Below, piece after piece: positions 7,914 to 18,718 of a stretch of 64,000 nucleotides of DNA. The translations under genes and the position numbers were made by a program. Location: the NCBI RefSeq assembly GCF_000741695.1, contig NZ_JGZK01000008.1, positions 1 through 64,000 on the forward strand, written 5' to 3'. Every line of letters begins with the position of its first letter. The stretch's first letter is position 1. Source of the stretch: Bifidobacterium reuteri DSM 23975 (GTDB lineage: Bacteria; Actinomycetota; Actinomycetes; Actinomycetales; Bifidobacteriaceae). The notes under the pieces were generated by a model. The model was not told where the DNA came from, made no database searches, and saw nothing but the letters and a program-made list of their open reading frames with translations.

Positions 7914-10900
7914 TCAATCAAGATGCAGCGTGCGGTCGGCGACGCGCATGGCGGATTCCCGGTGGGAGACCAGAATCACGGCGGCAGCGTGGGATTCCGC
8001 GCTCTGGGATGCGACAGCGCGAGATACCACGCCTTGGGATTCCGCGCCTTGGGAGTCAGCAGATTGCGATTCGGCACCCTGAATTTCGCGAGATGCGTGG
8101 CCGGACACCGCTCCCTGCGGACCGGGCACGGACGCAGAAGCCGCTTCCGGCTGGGATTGAGCGACGTCTGCATCCTGAGCCAGACCGCGAATCGACCGCA
8201 GGATGATGGCCTCGTTCAGCGCGTCAAGACGGCTGGTGGGCTCGTCGAACAGCACGATGTCGGCATTGCGCAGGAAGACGCGCGCCAGACCGATGCGCTG
8301 GCGTTCGCCTTCGGAGAGACGGTCGCCCAGCTCGCCGACCTGGGTATCGAGCCCATTGGGCAGCGAGTCGACGAGATCCAGAACCGAGGCCTTTGCCAAC
8401 GCTTCGCGCAGGCGGGCGTCCAACGGGGTGACGGTCGTGGCCGAAACTGCCGGTGCGGACTGAACCGCTGAAGTGGAGGGGACAGCTGAAGTGGTAGAAG
8501 CGGACTGCACTTCCGGGGTCGGCTGTACCACCGAATCCGCAGTCGAATCCACAGCCGTGTCCACAGCCGACTTCACAGTCGTTTTCACAGTGCCGTCCGC
8601 CGCATACCCGGCGACCTCGATCACTGATTCGGGCAGCGCGATCAGCAGATTGTCACGGATGGTGCCGTCGAACAGGTGCGTATCCTGGCTCATCATGGCC
8701 TGCACGCGGCGGCGATGATGGGCATCCACCTCGGGCAGCGGCGTACCGGAGAGCAGTACGCGGCCGGACTGTGGATCCCAATAGCGCATGAGCAGTTTGA
8801 GCATAGTGGACTTGCCACGGCCGGACGGACCTTGGACGCCGAGGATGCCGTGGCGCGGGATGTCGAGCGTGAAGTCGTCGAGGATGGCGCGGGAGGGACT
8901 ATTGCCGTCATTCCCGCCCTCGCTCTTCGCAACCGCCGCGGCAGACGCAGTGGTCTCCGACGCTTCCGACGCGGCAGACACGGCAGACCCGGCGGCATCC
9001 GGCGCAGCCGTCGGATAGGCGAAGGTGACGTGGTCAAGCGTCATACCCTGATAGTCGGGCTTGCTGGTTCCGGTTTCGATGACGGCCGGGGCTTCGTCCA
9101 TGATGCCGAAAAGCCTGCGGGCGGCGGCGAACGTCTGGGTGAGGTTCGCCGGCAGCGCGCTCAGGGCGAGGGTGGGGCCGAACGAGCTGGTGAACAGCAC
9201 GAACGCGGCGACCAGCGCCGGAATGCGATGCGCATCACCGGCGGCGAGCGAAAGCACCACGGCCAACACCAGCATGTTGAGGGCGATGACAATGAGGCCG
9301 CCGATGCCGGCGAACCGCCCGTTGACACGGCTGAGTCTGGCGTGGTCGCGCCACAGGGCACGGGTGCGGTCCTCGATGGCGCGGGCTCGGTCCTCGCCAC
9401 GGCCGAAGCGGATAATCTCGTCCAGGCCGCGCATATCGTCGAGCATAACGTTGTCGAGCTGGCCCGCGGCGCCTCGGATCGCCGGACCGAGGTTGCGCAC
9501 GCCGGTGGCGAAGAACTTCGGGATGAGCACGCCGACCACGAGATGCGAGACGACCAGCGCGAGCGCCATCCACGGGTTGAGCGTGGCGGCGATGATCGCA
9601 TACACGATGGTGGTGGTGATGGCGATGGCCACCGGGCTGATGGTGTGCGCGAAGAAGATTTCGAGCAGCTCCACATCGGTGGTGAGCATCGCGATCAGGT
9701 CGCCCTTACCCTTGCCGGCGAGCTTGGCGGGCGCGAGACGTCGCAGGGCCGCGAATGCCCTGGAGCGGAAGAGCGCGAGCAGATGGAAGGCCACGTTGTG
9801 GTTGAGGTACTGCTCCACATACCGGGTGATGCCGCGCAGCAGGGCGCAAATGATCATGCCGACGACGGCTGGCACGACGCCGATACCCCATACCGGGTTG
9901 CCGGCGAGCGCGAAGCCCGCGACGATGCCGAACACCGGCAGGAAGGTGGCTGCGAGATGGCCGATGGAGCCGGAGACAGTGGCCGCGACCATGAGCTTGG
10001 TGAGCGGGGCCGCCACCTTGAGCAGTCGCATGACGGTCTGGAAGGTGGTGAGCCGGGCGGGGACTACGGTTGCGTTGGAGCCGGTAGCCGTAGTGCTGGG
10101 CACTGCGTCCGGGTCGCTGTCTGCTGCGGTATCGGCGTGTACTGTGGCATCGGCGGGGGCTACTGCGGCACCGGCGTGGGCATAAGCGGCGGCGTTGGTG
10201 CGGCCAGCGGCATCCTCGTGAGCCGCATCGGCTGCAGCAACACCAACCGTCTGCTGCGTATCCTGTCCAGCATTCGTAGCGATGTTCTCGATGGCGGCCT
10301 GCGTGGCATACATCTCGGCATATCTGCCGTGGGCCACCAAGAGCGACGCATGCATGCCGGTCTCCACTACGTGCGCATGGTCGAACACCACCACCTGATC
10401 GGCATGTCCGGCATTGGCCATGCGGTGCGTGATCATGATGACCGTCTTGCCGCCGACATGCGCCAGTTCGCGAATCGTGGCGAGAATAAGCTCCTCGGAT
10501 TCCACATCCACACTGCTGGTGGCCTCGTCGAAGACGAATATCGGGGAGTCATGCAGCAGCGCACGGGCGATGGCGATGCGCTGACGCTGTCCGCCAGACA
10601 GGTTGGCGGCGTCCGGTTCAATCGTCATATCCAGACCAGCCGGCCGGCTACGCACGAAGTCGGCGATGCGAGCCTGTTCGAGCGCGGCCCAGAGTCGTCG
10701 CTCCACGGCGTCAGCGGCATCAGCGGAACCCGCAGCAGTGCCAGAGTCAACGGAACCGTCAACGTTTACGGAATCGGCCGCAGCATAGTCCAGCGGCAAC
10801 GCCATGGTCAGGTTCTCGCGCAGCGTGCCGGCGAACAGATGGCTGCTGGCACCGATCAGAGTCACATTGAGGGCCAAAGTCTCGCCGGACAGCTCACGTG

Positions 10901-12344
10901 ATTCGACCCCGCCGATGGTGAGCGATCCCTGATAGCCTTCCAAAGTGCCGGCGATGAGGGCCGCGGCCGTCGATTTGCCGGAGCCGGAGACGCCGACGAT
11001 GGCGGTCAGCTCGCCGGGCCGTGCGGTGAAGGACACGTCGGCGAGGGCCTGCGTGGCAGTGGATGCGACATCAGAAGTGCTTGCCCCGGCATCCGTGTAG
11101 GAGAACGAAACATCCGAGAACTCGACTTCGAGCGACGGGCCCGCCTCGCCTCCGGCGGACGCAGGCAGATTAGCACTGCCGTGCGCGGGCTCGGGCGCGT
11201 CAAGCAGCGCGAAGATGCGCTTGGTGGAAGTCATGCCGTTCATGGCCACATGGAAGAACGAGCCGAGCTGGCGCATCGGGATGAAGAACTCGGCGGACAG
11301 GAGGATGATGAACAGCAGTCCGGCCAGCGTGAGCGGGAAGCCGGAGCCGAACGGCATCAGATACTGCAGGCCGTAGGCCACATAGGCGAGCGGGCCGGGC
11401 AGGTGCGCGGCCATGTCGATGGGCTGCCAGACCGTGCCGGGCATGTAAGTGCCGTCAGTGTGCGCATAGCGCCACAGGGCTACGCCGATACCGGCCGCGG
11501 CACCGCCGTAGGCCACCACATCCATGGCCGTGAGTGAACGCAACTGGATCTGCAGCACGCGCATGGTCATCACGCGGAAACCCTCGGCCTTCCGGTCCAT
11601 GTCGGCGGCGGCACGGTCGTCGGCGTCGAAGTTCTTGAGGGTCTCGAGTCCCTGGAGGTTGTCGAGGAAGGCGGCGCCCATGTCGGTGTAGCGGCCCCAG
11701 TACTTCTTGAAGGCGCGGGCGGCGGTCATGGAGACCATGCCGGTGACGATGATGATGAGCGGCGCGCACAGCAGCATGGTCAGGGCGGAGGGCATGTCTA
11801 TCGGCGCGATGACCGCGAACAGCGTGATCGGCGCGAGAATCGCGTAGAAGAGCTGCGGCAGGAACAGCTCGAAGAAGCTTTGGATCTGTTCGACGCCTTC
11901 GCCGGCGGATTGCACCACGTCAGAGGTCTTGACGCGGGAGGCGTAGGAGGGGCCGAGGCGCAGCATCTTGCGGTACAGCTTGGAGCGCAGCGCGAGCTTG
12001 ACCCGTTCGGCGGCCTCGGTACCGAGGCGGGCCGAGCCGGTGGTGGTGGCGTAACGAATGGCCGCGCACACGATCATCAACAGCACGTAAGCCAGCAGGT
12101 CGCCAGCCATCGGTGCGGCTTCGAGACCCGGAACATCGAACAGGTTGGACGGGCAATCGGCCGGTGATGCGGCATCGCACGCGAAGAGGTGCGGGTCGGC
12201 GAGGGAGAGCAGTCCCTGCAGCAGCATGACCAGAGAGAGCATGAAACCGATGTTGGACAGCAGACCCACCCACATCAATGCCACTTTGCCGGCCACGAGA
12301 CCTTTGAGGCCGGGCGCTAATTGAAAGAGCCGTTTATCGAACAT
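7914..12344 (-). CDS. Fused CydDC-like ABC exporter (two permease-ATPase halves in one chain)
   Basis: 1476 residues. Each half has about six TM helices and an ATPase. Half 1 has Walker A GVSGSGKST near 451 and signature LSGGQRQR near 581. Half 2 has GPSGRGKST near 1173 and LSEGERQR near 1343. The order fits CydD then CydC, the heterodimeric thiol/haem-linked exporter, which is fused in some actinobacteria. No cytochrome bd genes lie nearby, so the substrate (cysteine, glutathione or other) is uncertain. Three Ala/Ser/Thr/Val-rich insertions stand out: between the halves (about 690-770), in ATPase 2 after its Q-loop region, and between its D-loop and H-loop at the C-terminus (repeated ESQ/SADSQGAESQG). 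GGAGAA precedes the ATG. Confidence 0.85.
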   Translation of the reverse strand: MFDKRLFQLAPGLKGLVAGKVALMWVGLLSNIGFMLSLVMLLQGLLSLADPHLFACDAASPADCPSNLFDVPGLEAAPMAGDLLAYVLLMIVCAAIRYATTTGSARLGTEAAERVKLALRSKLYRKMLRLGPSYASRVKTSDVVQSAGEGVEQIQSFFELFLPQLFYAILAPITLFAVIAPIDMPSALTMLLCAPLIIIVTGMVSMTAARAFKKYWGRYTDMGAAFLDNLQGLETLKNFDADDRAAADMDRKAEGFRVMTMRVLQIQLRSLTAMDVVAYGGAAAGIGVALWRYAHTDGTYMPGTVWQPIDMAAHLPGPLAYVAYGLQYLMPFGSGFPLTLAGLLFIILLSAEFFIPMRQLGSFFHVAMNGMTSTKRIFALLDAPEPAHGSANLPASAGGEAGPSLEVEFSDVSFSYTDAGASTSDVASTATQALADVSFTARPGELTAIVGVSGSGKSTAAALIAGTLEGYQGSLTIGGVESRELSGETLALNVTLIGASSHLFAGTLRENLTMALPLDYAAADSVNVDGSVDSGTAAGSADAADAVERRLWAALEQARIADFVRSRPAGLDMTIEPDAANLSGGQRQRIAIARALLHDSPIFVFDEATSSVDVESEELILATIRELAHVGGKTVIMITHRMANAGHADQVVVFDHAHVVETGMHASLLVAHGRYAEMYATQAAIENIATNAGQDTQQTVGVAAADAAHEDAAGRTNAAAYAHAGAAVAPADATVHADTAADSDPDAVPSTTATGSNATVVPARLTTFQTVMRLLKVAAPLTKLMVAATVSGSIGHLAATFLPVFGIVAGFALAGNPVWGIGVVPAVVGMIICALLRGITRYVEQYLNHNVAFHLLALFRSRAFAALRRLAPAKLAGKGKGDLIAMLTTDVELLEIFFAHTISPVAIAITTTIVYAIIAATLNPWMALALVVSHLVVGVLIPKFFATGVRNLGPAIRGAAGQLDNVMLDDMRGLDEIIRFGRGEDRARAIEDRTRALWRDHARLSRVNGRFAGIGGLIVIALNMLVLAVVLSLAAGDAHRIPALVAAFVLFTSSFGPTLALSALPANLTQTFAAARRLFGIMDEAPAVIETGTSKPDYQGMTLDHVTFAYPTAAPDAAGSAVSAASEASETTASAAAVAKSEGGNDGNSPSRAILDDFTLDIPRHGILGVQGPSGRGKSTMLKLLMRYWDPQSGRVLLSGTPLPEVDAHHRRRVQAMMSQDTHLFDGTIRDNLLIALPESVIEVAGYAADGTVKTTVKSAVDTAVDSTADSVVQPTPEVQSASTTSAVPSTSAVQSAPAVSATTVTPLDARLREALAKASVLDLVDSLPNGLDTQVGELGDRLSEGERQRIGLARVFLRNADIVLFDEPTSRLDALNEAIILRSIRGLAQDADVAQSQPEAASASVPGPQGAVSGHASREIQGAESQSADSQGAESQGVVSRAVASQSAESHAAAVILVSHRESAMRVADRTLHLD

Positions 12345-12542
12345 GCTTCTCCTGCTTTCCCTTCGCTATCGGGTCATTCCTCAGCAGCCCAATTGTGCGT
12401 AATCGTTCCCAACATAATGGAAAAGTCCAGCAAACGCTAGAGTGCTATGCAGCGACATATCTCACAGGGGTCGTACGCAACTTGTGAACTTGAACGTCCT
12501 TGCCTTTCTCGCTTACGAGGGGCTGATTTGCCTGATTAAGGC

Positions 12543-13633
<1,091 letters not shown>

Positions 13634-13637
<4 letters not shown>

Positions 13638-14752
13638 GCTTCCGTCTCCGTGTTTCCAGTATTCCCGGTATTACCAGTATTCCTGGCCCCGTCCGTCAAT
13701 TGCGCCCTCATATCAGTGGCAACTTCACCAGCATCCGGAATCGGCAGGACCGCGCTGACCAGCCGGCGCGTGTATTCATCCTGCGGATGCCGCAGGACCT
13801 GCTCGGTCGGCCCGGCTTCCACGATGTGCCCGTGCTGCATGACGATAAGCCTTGAACACAGTCGGGCGGCGACACCGAGATTGTGGGTGACGAACAGCAT
13901 GGTCAGACCGAGCCGGTCTCGCAGATCGGCGAGCAGGTCGAGGATCTGCAGCTGCACGGTGACGTCCAGCGCGGTGGTCGGCTCATCGCACAGGAGGATG
14001 TTCGGATTGGTGGCGAGCGCGATGGCGATGCCGACGCGCTGGCATTGTCCGCCGGACAGCTGGCCCGGATAGCGGTCAGCCGCCCGCAACGACTCCGGCA
14101 AACCGAGCGAGACCAGCAGATCAGCGGCCTGCGCTCGGGCTTCACGGCGGCGGAGATGCCGGTTGTACCGCAGCACCTCGGCCACTTGCCGGACCACGCC
14201 GCTGAGAGGGTCGAGGGAAGACACCGGGTCCTGGAAAATCATCGCGAGGCGGGGAGCGCGGGAAGGTGCCGATGCGCCTGGGCGAACGCTCTCACGGGCA
14301 ACTCCTCCAATCTGCTGTGCAGCCGTCTCCCCTTGCTCAGGAGGAGCCGGAAGAGTGGTGACACCAGCACCGCGAGAAACCCCGGCAGCCGCTGCCGGGA
14401 GTGGCGCAATGGTGATTGCCGACTCCGGATTAGCGAGCGTCACGCCTTCAGGCAGCAGTCCCATGACCGCGCGCAGGGTCAGGCTTTTGCCGGAGCCTGA
14501 TTCGCCGACAATGCCCACCGCCTCTCCGGGAGCCACATCAAACGAGACGCCATCCACCAGCGGACGGCCAGTCAAAGAGGCGTGGATGAGAAGATCCCTT
14601 ACTTTGACCAGTGACTGAGTCGGCGCTACGGCATCGGTGGAATCACCGGCAGTCGTGCAACCGCCGCCCAAAGCCGCATCAGGTCGCGCGGCGGCTTCGA
14701 TATTGGCTTCGACCGACGAATCAGCTGCGGTTGTAGCCGCATCAGAACTCAT
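13634..14752 (-). CDS. Peptide ABC transporter ATPase (OppD/DppD type)
   Basis: 372 residues. It is the partner ATPase of the previous gene. It has Walker A GESGSGKS, signature LSGGQCQRVGIAIAL (Cys in place of the usual Arg/Gln), and Walker B ILLCDEPTTALD. A low-complexity insertion (about 165-225, PLPAAAAGVSRGAG and on) sits before the Q-loop (MIFQDPVSSLDP). I start at 14752 rather than 14848 because GAGGAGG precedes that ATG and it overlaps the permease stop by ATGA, the same join used throughout this operon. Confidence 0.9.
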
Positions 14753-15798
14753 GCCCGCCTCCTCATGTCGTTGAGCCCGTCGCCGATCAGGGCCAGCGCG
14801 ATGCCGACCAGCACCACCGCGGCACCCGGCAGCGTGGACACCCACCATCGTGTGGCGAGGAAGGATTGCCCATCGGCGATCATCGTGCCCCAGTCAGGAG
14901 TAGGCGGCCTGACGCCGAGCCCCAGATAGCCGAGCGTCACAATCGCCACGAGCAGGGCGACCATGTCGCTGACCAGCACGATCACCGCCTGCGAGAGCAC
15001 GTTCGGCAGGAGCTGGCGGAACAGGATCGAAGCGTCGGAGAAGCCCATCACGCGCGCGCTGTCCACCCATTCGGCTCCCGCGAGCGAGGCGGTGGCGCCT
15101 TTGACCGTGCGCGCGAAGATGATCCACCCCATGATCAGGAACGTGAGGAATATGCCGGTGATGCCGGTGCCGGTGACGAACGCCACCACGGCCACCAGCA
15201 GATAGAACGGGAACGCTATGAGCGCGTCGGAGAGCAGCGTGATGATGCGGTCCGGCCAACCGCCGTAGTATCCGGCGACGAGCCCGGCGCATGTGCCGAT
15301 GAGGAACGGCAGCAGTTCGACGCCCACCATCAAAGCCAGATCGACGCGCCCGGCCGCAGCCACGCGCACAAGCAGATCGCGCCCGAGTTGGTCGGTGCCG
15401 AAAGGATGCGCGAAGGAGGGCGGCTGCAGCATGGAAGGGATGTCTTCGGCGATGGGGTCGTATGGGGAGACTGCCGGGATGATGATGGCCGCAAGCACTA
15501 TTGCGGCGAGCAGTGCCAGCCCCGCGATCAACGTATGTGGTAGGCGATGCTCCAACACGCGCAGCCGCAACGAGTAATGCGAAAGCACGTTCTGCGGCTG
15601 CTTCGAGCCGCGTTGCGGAACCTGAGAATCACTGTTATGCTCAACTGCCACCGGTCGAGATTGCCGATGCTGTCGGGCCCGTTCTGGCGACGGGGAAGAC
15701 GACGTTGCATTCTGTCCGAAAAGCATCGCTGATCGTTCGGATGGCGTCTGTATAGACTGCACATGGCTCGGTTCTGAAGTCGGCATCCGCATGGTCAC
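14749..15798 (-). CDS. Peptide ABC transporter permease (OppC/DppC type)
   Basis: 349 residues. A ~70-residue hydrophilic N-terminus is followed by six TM segments. The DppC-type motif FGTDQLGRDLLVRV follows TM1, and the EAA loop (EWVDSARVMGFSDASILFRQLLPN) contacts the ATPases. It forms the channel with the next permease. ATGA overlaps on both sides indicate tight translational coupling. The long N-terminal extension is unusual for DppC. Confidence 0.9.
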   Translation of the reverse strand: MTMRMPTSEPSHVQSIQTPSERSAMLFGQNATSSSPSPERARQHRQSRPVAVEHNSDSQVPQRGSKQPQNVLSHYSLRLRVLEHRLPHTLIAGLALLAAIVLAAIIIPAVSPYDPIAEDIPSMLQPPSFAHPFGTDQLGRDLLVRVAAAGRVDLALMVGVELLPFLIGTCAGLVAGYYGGWPDRIITLLSDALIAFPFYLLVAVVAFVTGTGITGIFLTFLIMGWIIFARTVKGATASLAGAEWVDSARVMGFSDASILFRQLLPNVLSQAVIVLVSDMVALLVAIVTLGYLGLGVRPPTPDWGTMIADGQSFLATRWWVSTLPGAAVVLVGIALALIGDGLNDMRRRA

Positions 15799-16820
15799 AG
15801 CGCTCCCCTGGCTGCCGCGCTATTCCACTCGCCGGCCGCCGCACGATTCCGCCCGCCGACTGCTGCGCCCCGTACACGGTAGTCGATGAGTCCGCCGGCG
15901 ATCTCGACGACGACCGAAACCAGCACCACGCCCAGCGCGCAGTAGATGGCGATGGCCTGAATCAACGGAAAGTCACGCGCGGTGATGGCGTTGAACAACA
16001 GCGAACCGACACCCGGCAGGCCGAACACCTGCTCCACCACCAACGTGCCGCCGACCAAAAACGAGATCTTCATGCCGTACAGTTGCAGGGCCGGCAGGAG
16101 CGCGTTGCGCAGCACATGCCGACGGATCACACGCTCGGGCAGGTGGGCGGCACGTAAGGTCACGACGAAATCAGACCCGAGTACTTCAAGGATCCGTGTG
16201 CGCAATGACCGCACGATAAACGGGGTCTGGGCGAGGGCGATGGTCAGCGAGGGCAACGCCATCGAATACAGCATGCCGTCGATGCCCGGCTGGACACCGC
16301 CCACCGGGAAGATCTTGAGCGTCACGGCGAACAGCAGGACGAACACGAGTCCGACCCAGAATTCAGGCATGCCGAGCGTGATTGTCGGCACGATGCGCAC
16401 GAGCTGGTCCACCCAGCCGTCTTTGTGCAGCGCCGCGGTCATGGCCAGCGGCAAGGAGATCGCCACGACGAGCACCGCCGAACAGCCTATCAGCCACAGG
16501 GAGACCGGCATGCGGCTCAAGACCAGCGCGCGCGAGGATGCGTTGTAGGCAATGGATAGGCCGGTGTCGCCGGTGGTGAGCAGGGTGGCGATGAACGAGG
16601 TGAACTGCCGCCAGAGAGGCTGGTCGAGGCCAAGGCGGCGATGCATGTCGGCGATCTGCTCGGGCCGGGCCTTGAGCCCCAGCACCATCTGCGCCGGGTC
16701 GCCGGGCACCAGTCGCACGATCAAAAACACGCCGACGGTGACCAGAGCGAGCACGAGCAGCATATGTACGACAATGCCGCCCAGCCATCGGACGAGGGCG
16801 GCATGTCGTGAAGTAATCAT
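15795..16820 (-). CDS. Peptide ABC transporter permease (OppB/DppB type)
   Basis: 341 residues with six TM helices. RLVPGDPAQMVLG after TM1 is the DppB signature, and the EAA loop (RILEVLGSDFVVTLRAAHLPERVIRRHVLRN, partly shown) is intact. It pairs with the DppC-like subunit encoded immediately downstream (4-bp overlap). 59 bp separate it from the binding-protein gene upstream. Confidence 0.92.
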   Translation of the reverse strand: MITSRHAALVRWLGGIVVHMLLVLALVTVGVFLIVRLVPGDPAQMVLGLKARPEQIADMHRRLGLDQPLWRQFTSFIATLLTTGDTGLSIAYNASSRALVLSRMPVSLWLIGCSAVLVVAISLPLAMTAALHKDGWVDQLVRIVPTITLGMPEFWVGLVFVLLFAVTLKIFPVGGVQPGIDGMLYSMALPSLTIALAQTPFIVRSLRTRILEVLGSDFVVTLRAAHLPERVIRRHVLRNALLPALQLYGMKISFLVGGTLVVEQVFGLPGVGSLLFNAITARDFPLIQAIAIYCALGVVLVSVVVEIAGGLIDYRVRGAAVGGRNRAAAGEWNSAAARGAL

Positions 16821-16879
16821 GGTGGTTATTGTACGGCTACGGGAACCGGTACGGCTATAACCCGGGTAAGAACCGGGAA

Positions 16880-18460
16880 TCAGCCGAGGGTGACGTCCTG
16901 GAAACGGACGGAGTTGTTCGGCAGGACTTCGAGGCCGTTCACGTTCTTGCGCAGTGCCTTGACGATCTGCGGGGAGTATAGCGGAATGTACGGCACCTCG
17001 TCGGCCAGGGTCTGCTGGATCTTCTCGTACAGGTCGGCGCGTTCGTCGCCGTCCGGGGTCACCTGCGCCTTCTTGAGTTCGGCGGTGACCTCGGGGTTGG
17101 AGTAGCTGGTCCAGTAGGACTTGCTGAAGCCGTCCGGGTCCGCCTGGAAGTCGATGATCGAGTCGGCGTCCGGGTAGTCGGCCTGGGCGGAGTTGATCAT
17201 GATCTGGTAGTCGAACGCCTTGAAGCGGGAGCGGAAGGTGGCGATGTCCACCGAGTCGATGTCCAGCTTGACGCCGACCTTGGCGGCCGCGGACTGCAGG
17301 AGCTGCGCGGCCTGAGAGTAGGCGTTGTTACCGGAAGCGAGCAGGATCTTGGCCTCGAAGCCATCCGGGTACTTGGACTGGGCGATCTCCTCCTTGGCTT
17401 TGGCGAGGTCGTTGTCCACCGGCTTGATGGAGTCCTGGGTGCTGTATTCGATGGCCTTGGGCAGCACGGTCTTGGCGGTGTCCGCGTGGCCGAACGAGAC
17501 GGCCTTGGTCACGTCGGCGCGGTTGAGTGCGTAGGCGAGCGCGCGGCGCACATGCACGTCGGCGAAGTGCTCGTCGGCGGTGTTGAAGAAGAAGGTATGG
17601 GTGACCCAGCTGCCGGCGGTCTCGACCTTGGTGTCGTTGCCGTTTTCGAGCTCGTCGAGGTTCTCGAGCGCCGGGTCCTCGATGCCGTCCACCTGGCCGG
17701 TCTTGAGCTGGTTGACGGCCTGCGTGCCGTCCTCCACGAGCTTGTAGACGAGCTTGCTGATGCCCGGCTTGCCCTTCTGCCAGTAGTTCTCGTTCTTGGT
17801 GAAGGTCAGGTCGCCGGACTTGTCCCACTTGGAGACGACGAACGGGCCGGTGCCCACCGGGTTGGCGAAGAAGTCGGCTTCGGATTTGCCGCCGAAGTCC
17901 TTGGGTACGATGCCGTTGGAGAAGTTGGCCAGTTCGGCGAGCAGCGGGGTGTACGGGCTGTTGAGCTTGATTTCGACCGTGTGCTCGTCCGGCGCGGTGA
18001 CGGAGGCGATGTCGGCGGTCAGCGGCAGGGCAGCGTCCTTCTCGGCCTGATGCTGCTGGAGGGAGAAGACGGCGTCTTCGGCGGTGACGTTCTTGCCGTT
18101 GGAGAACTTGAGGCCGTCGCGCAGGGTGAACGTGTAGGTCAGGCCGTCGTCGGAGATCTGGTGGGACTTGGCGAGCCAGTCGATGATCTTGCCGTTCTTG
18201 TCGAAGCTGACGAGCGGCTCGAAGATCTTGTCGATGGCGAACGCGTTGTTGGAGGTGATCTCGGTCCACAGGTTGAGCGAGCTCACGGCAGCGGAGCGCG
18301 CATAGGTGAACGTGGTCTGGTCGCCGGATGCGCTGGCGCCGGTGGCGGACGTGGTGGAGCCGCCGGTCTGCGAGCAGGCGGCGAGCGAGATCGCGAGCAC
18401 GGCGGCGGTCGCGGCCGTCAGCGCCGTGCGGATGGCACGAATGGTGCTGGTCTTCTTCAT
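16880..18460 (-). CDS. Peptide ABC transporter substrate-binding lipoprotein (SBP_bac_5)
   Basis: 526 residues. The signal peptide (MKKTSTIRAIRTALTAATAA) ends in lipobox LAAC with the lipid-bearing Cys at 29, so the protein sits outside the membrane. The body matches family 5 solute-binding proteins: long, with the DLTYTFTLRDGLKFSNGK-type strand and NPVGTGPF. It delivers peptides or similar ligands to the permeases encoded downstream. I start at 18460, where AGAGGA precedes the ATG; the 46 extra residues from 18598 lack signal features. First gene of a five-gene minus-strand operon. Confidence 0.93.
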   Translation of the reverse strand: MKKTSTIRAIRTALTAATAAVLAISLAACSQTGGSTTSATGASASGDQTTFTYARSAAVSSLNLWTEITSNNAFAIDKIFEPLVSFDKNGKIIDWLAKSHQISDDGLTYTFTLRDGLKFSNGKNVTAEDAVFSLQQHQAEKDAALPLTADIASVTAPDEHTVEIKLNSPYTPLLAELANFSNGIVPKDFGGKSEADFFANPVGTGPFVVSKWDKSGDLTFTKNENYWQKGKPGISKLVYKLVEDGTQAVNQLKTGQVDGIEDPALENLDELENGNDTKVETAGSWVTHTFFFNTADEHFADVHVRRALAYALNRADVTKAVSFGHADTAKTVLPKAIEYSTQDSIKPVDNDLAKAKEEIAQSKYPDGFEAKILLASGNNAYSQAAQLLQSAAAKVGVKLDIDSVDIATFRSRFKAFDYQIMINSAQADYPDADSIIDFQADPDGFSKSYWTSYSNPEVTAELKKAQVTPDGDERADLYEKIQQTLADEVPYIPLYSPQIVKALRKNVNGLEVLPNNSVRFQDVTLG

Positions 18461-18557
18461 CTCTGATTCCTCTACTTGGTTCTCTGTATCTGCTGTTTCA
18501 GGTGCGACTGCTGCCCGCCGTGCGAACGGGCTGAACACGCGTATGCCTGAATATGCA

Positions 18558-18591
18558 AGAGCGCAGTCCATCCTAGGAGGGACTGCGCTCT
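18558..18591 (-). terminator. Hairpin between the GPH transporter and the binding-protein gene
   Basis: Arms agagcgcagtcc (18558-18569) and ggactgcgctct (18580-18591) pair perfectly over 12 bp around a 10-nt loop. Reading the minus strand, it follows the GPH transporter stop and precedes the peptide operon, so it fits a terminator. The U-run is weak, and an attenuator in the operon leader is the alternative. Confidence 0.5.
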
Positions 18592-18718
18592 GGTGCAATC
18601 GTGGTCTTGCCGCTTCGCTATCGGCGTTGGTTAGCGCCGGCTATCAGCTCGGCGGTAGCTCAGCGATGGCCGACGTCGATGGCCAACATCGATGAAGGAC
18701 ACGGCAAAGTCATGCATG

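Noticed and set aside
8676-10901. 741-codon plus-strand ORF
   Set aside because: Antisense shadow of the fused ABC exporter, which has all ATPase motifs.
18558-18591. T-box or amino-acid riboswitch before the peptide transporter
   Set aside because: Only a simple stem-loop is visible; the T-box AGGGTGGNACCGCG and other conserved bulges are absent.
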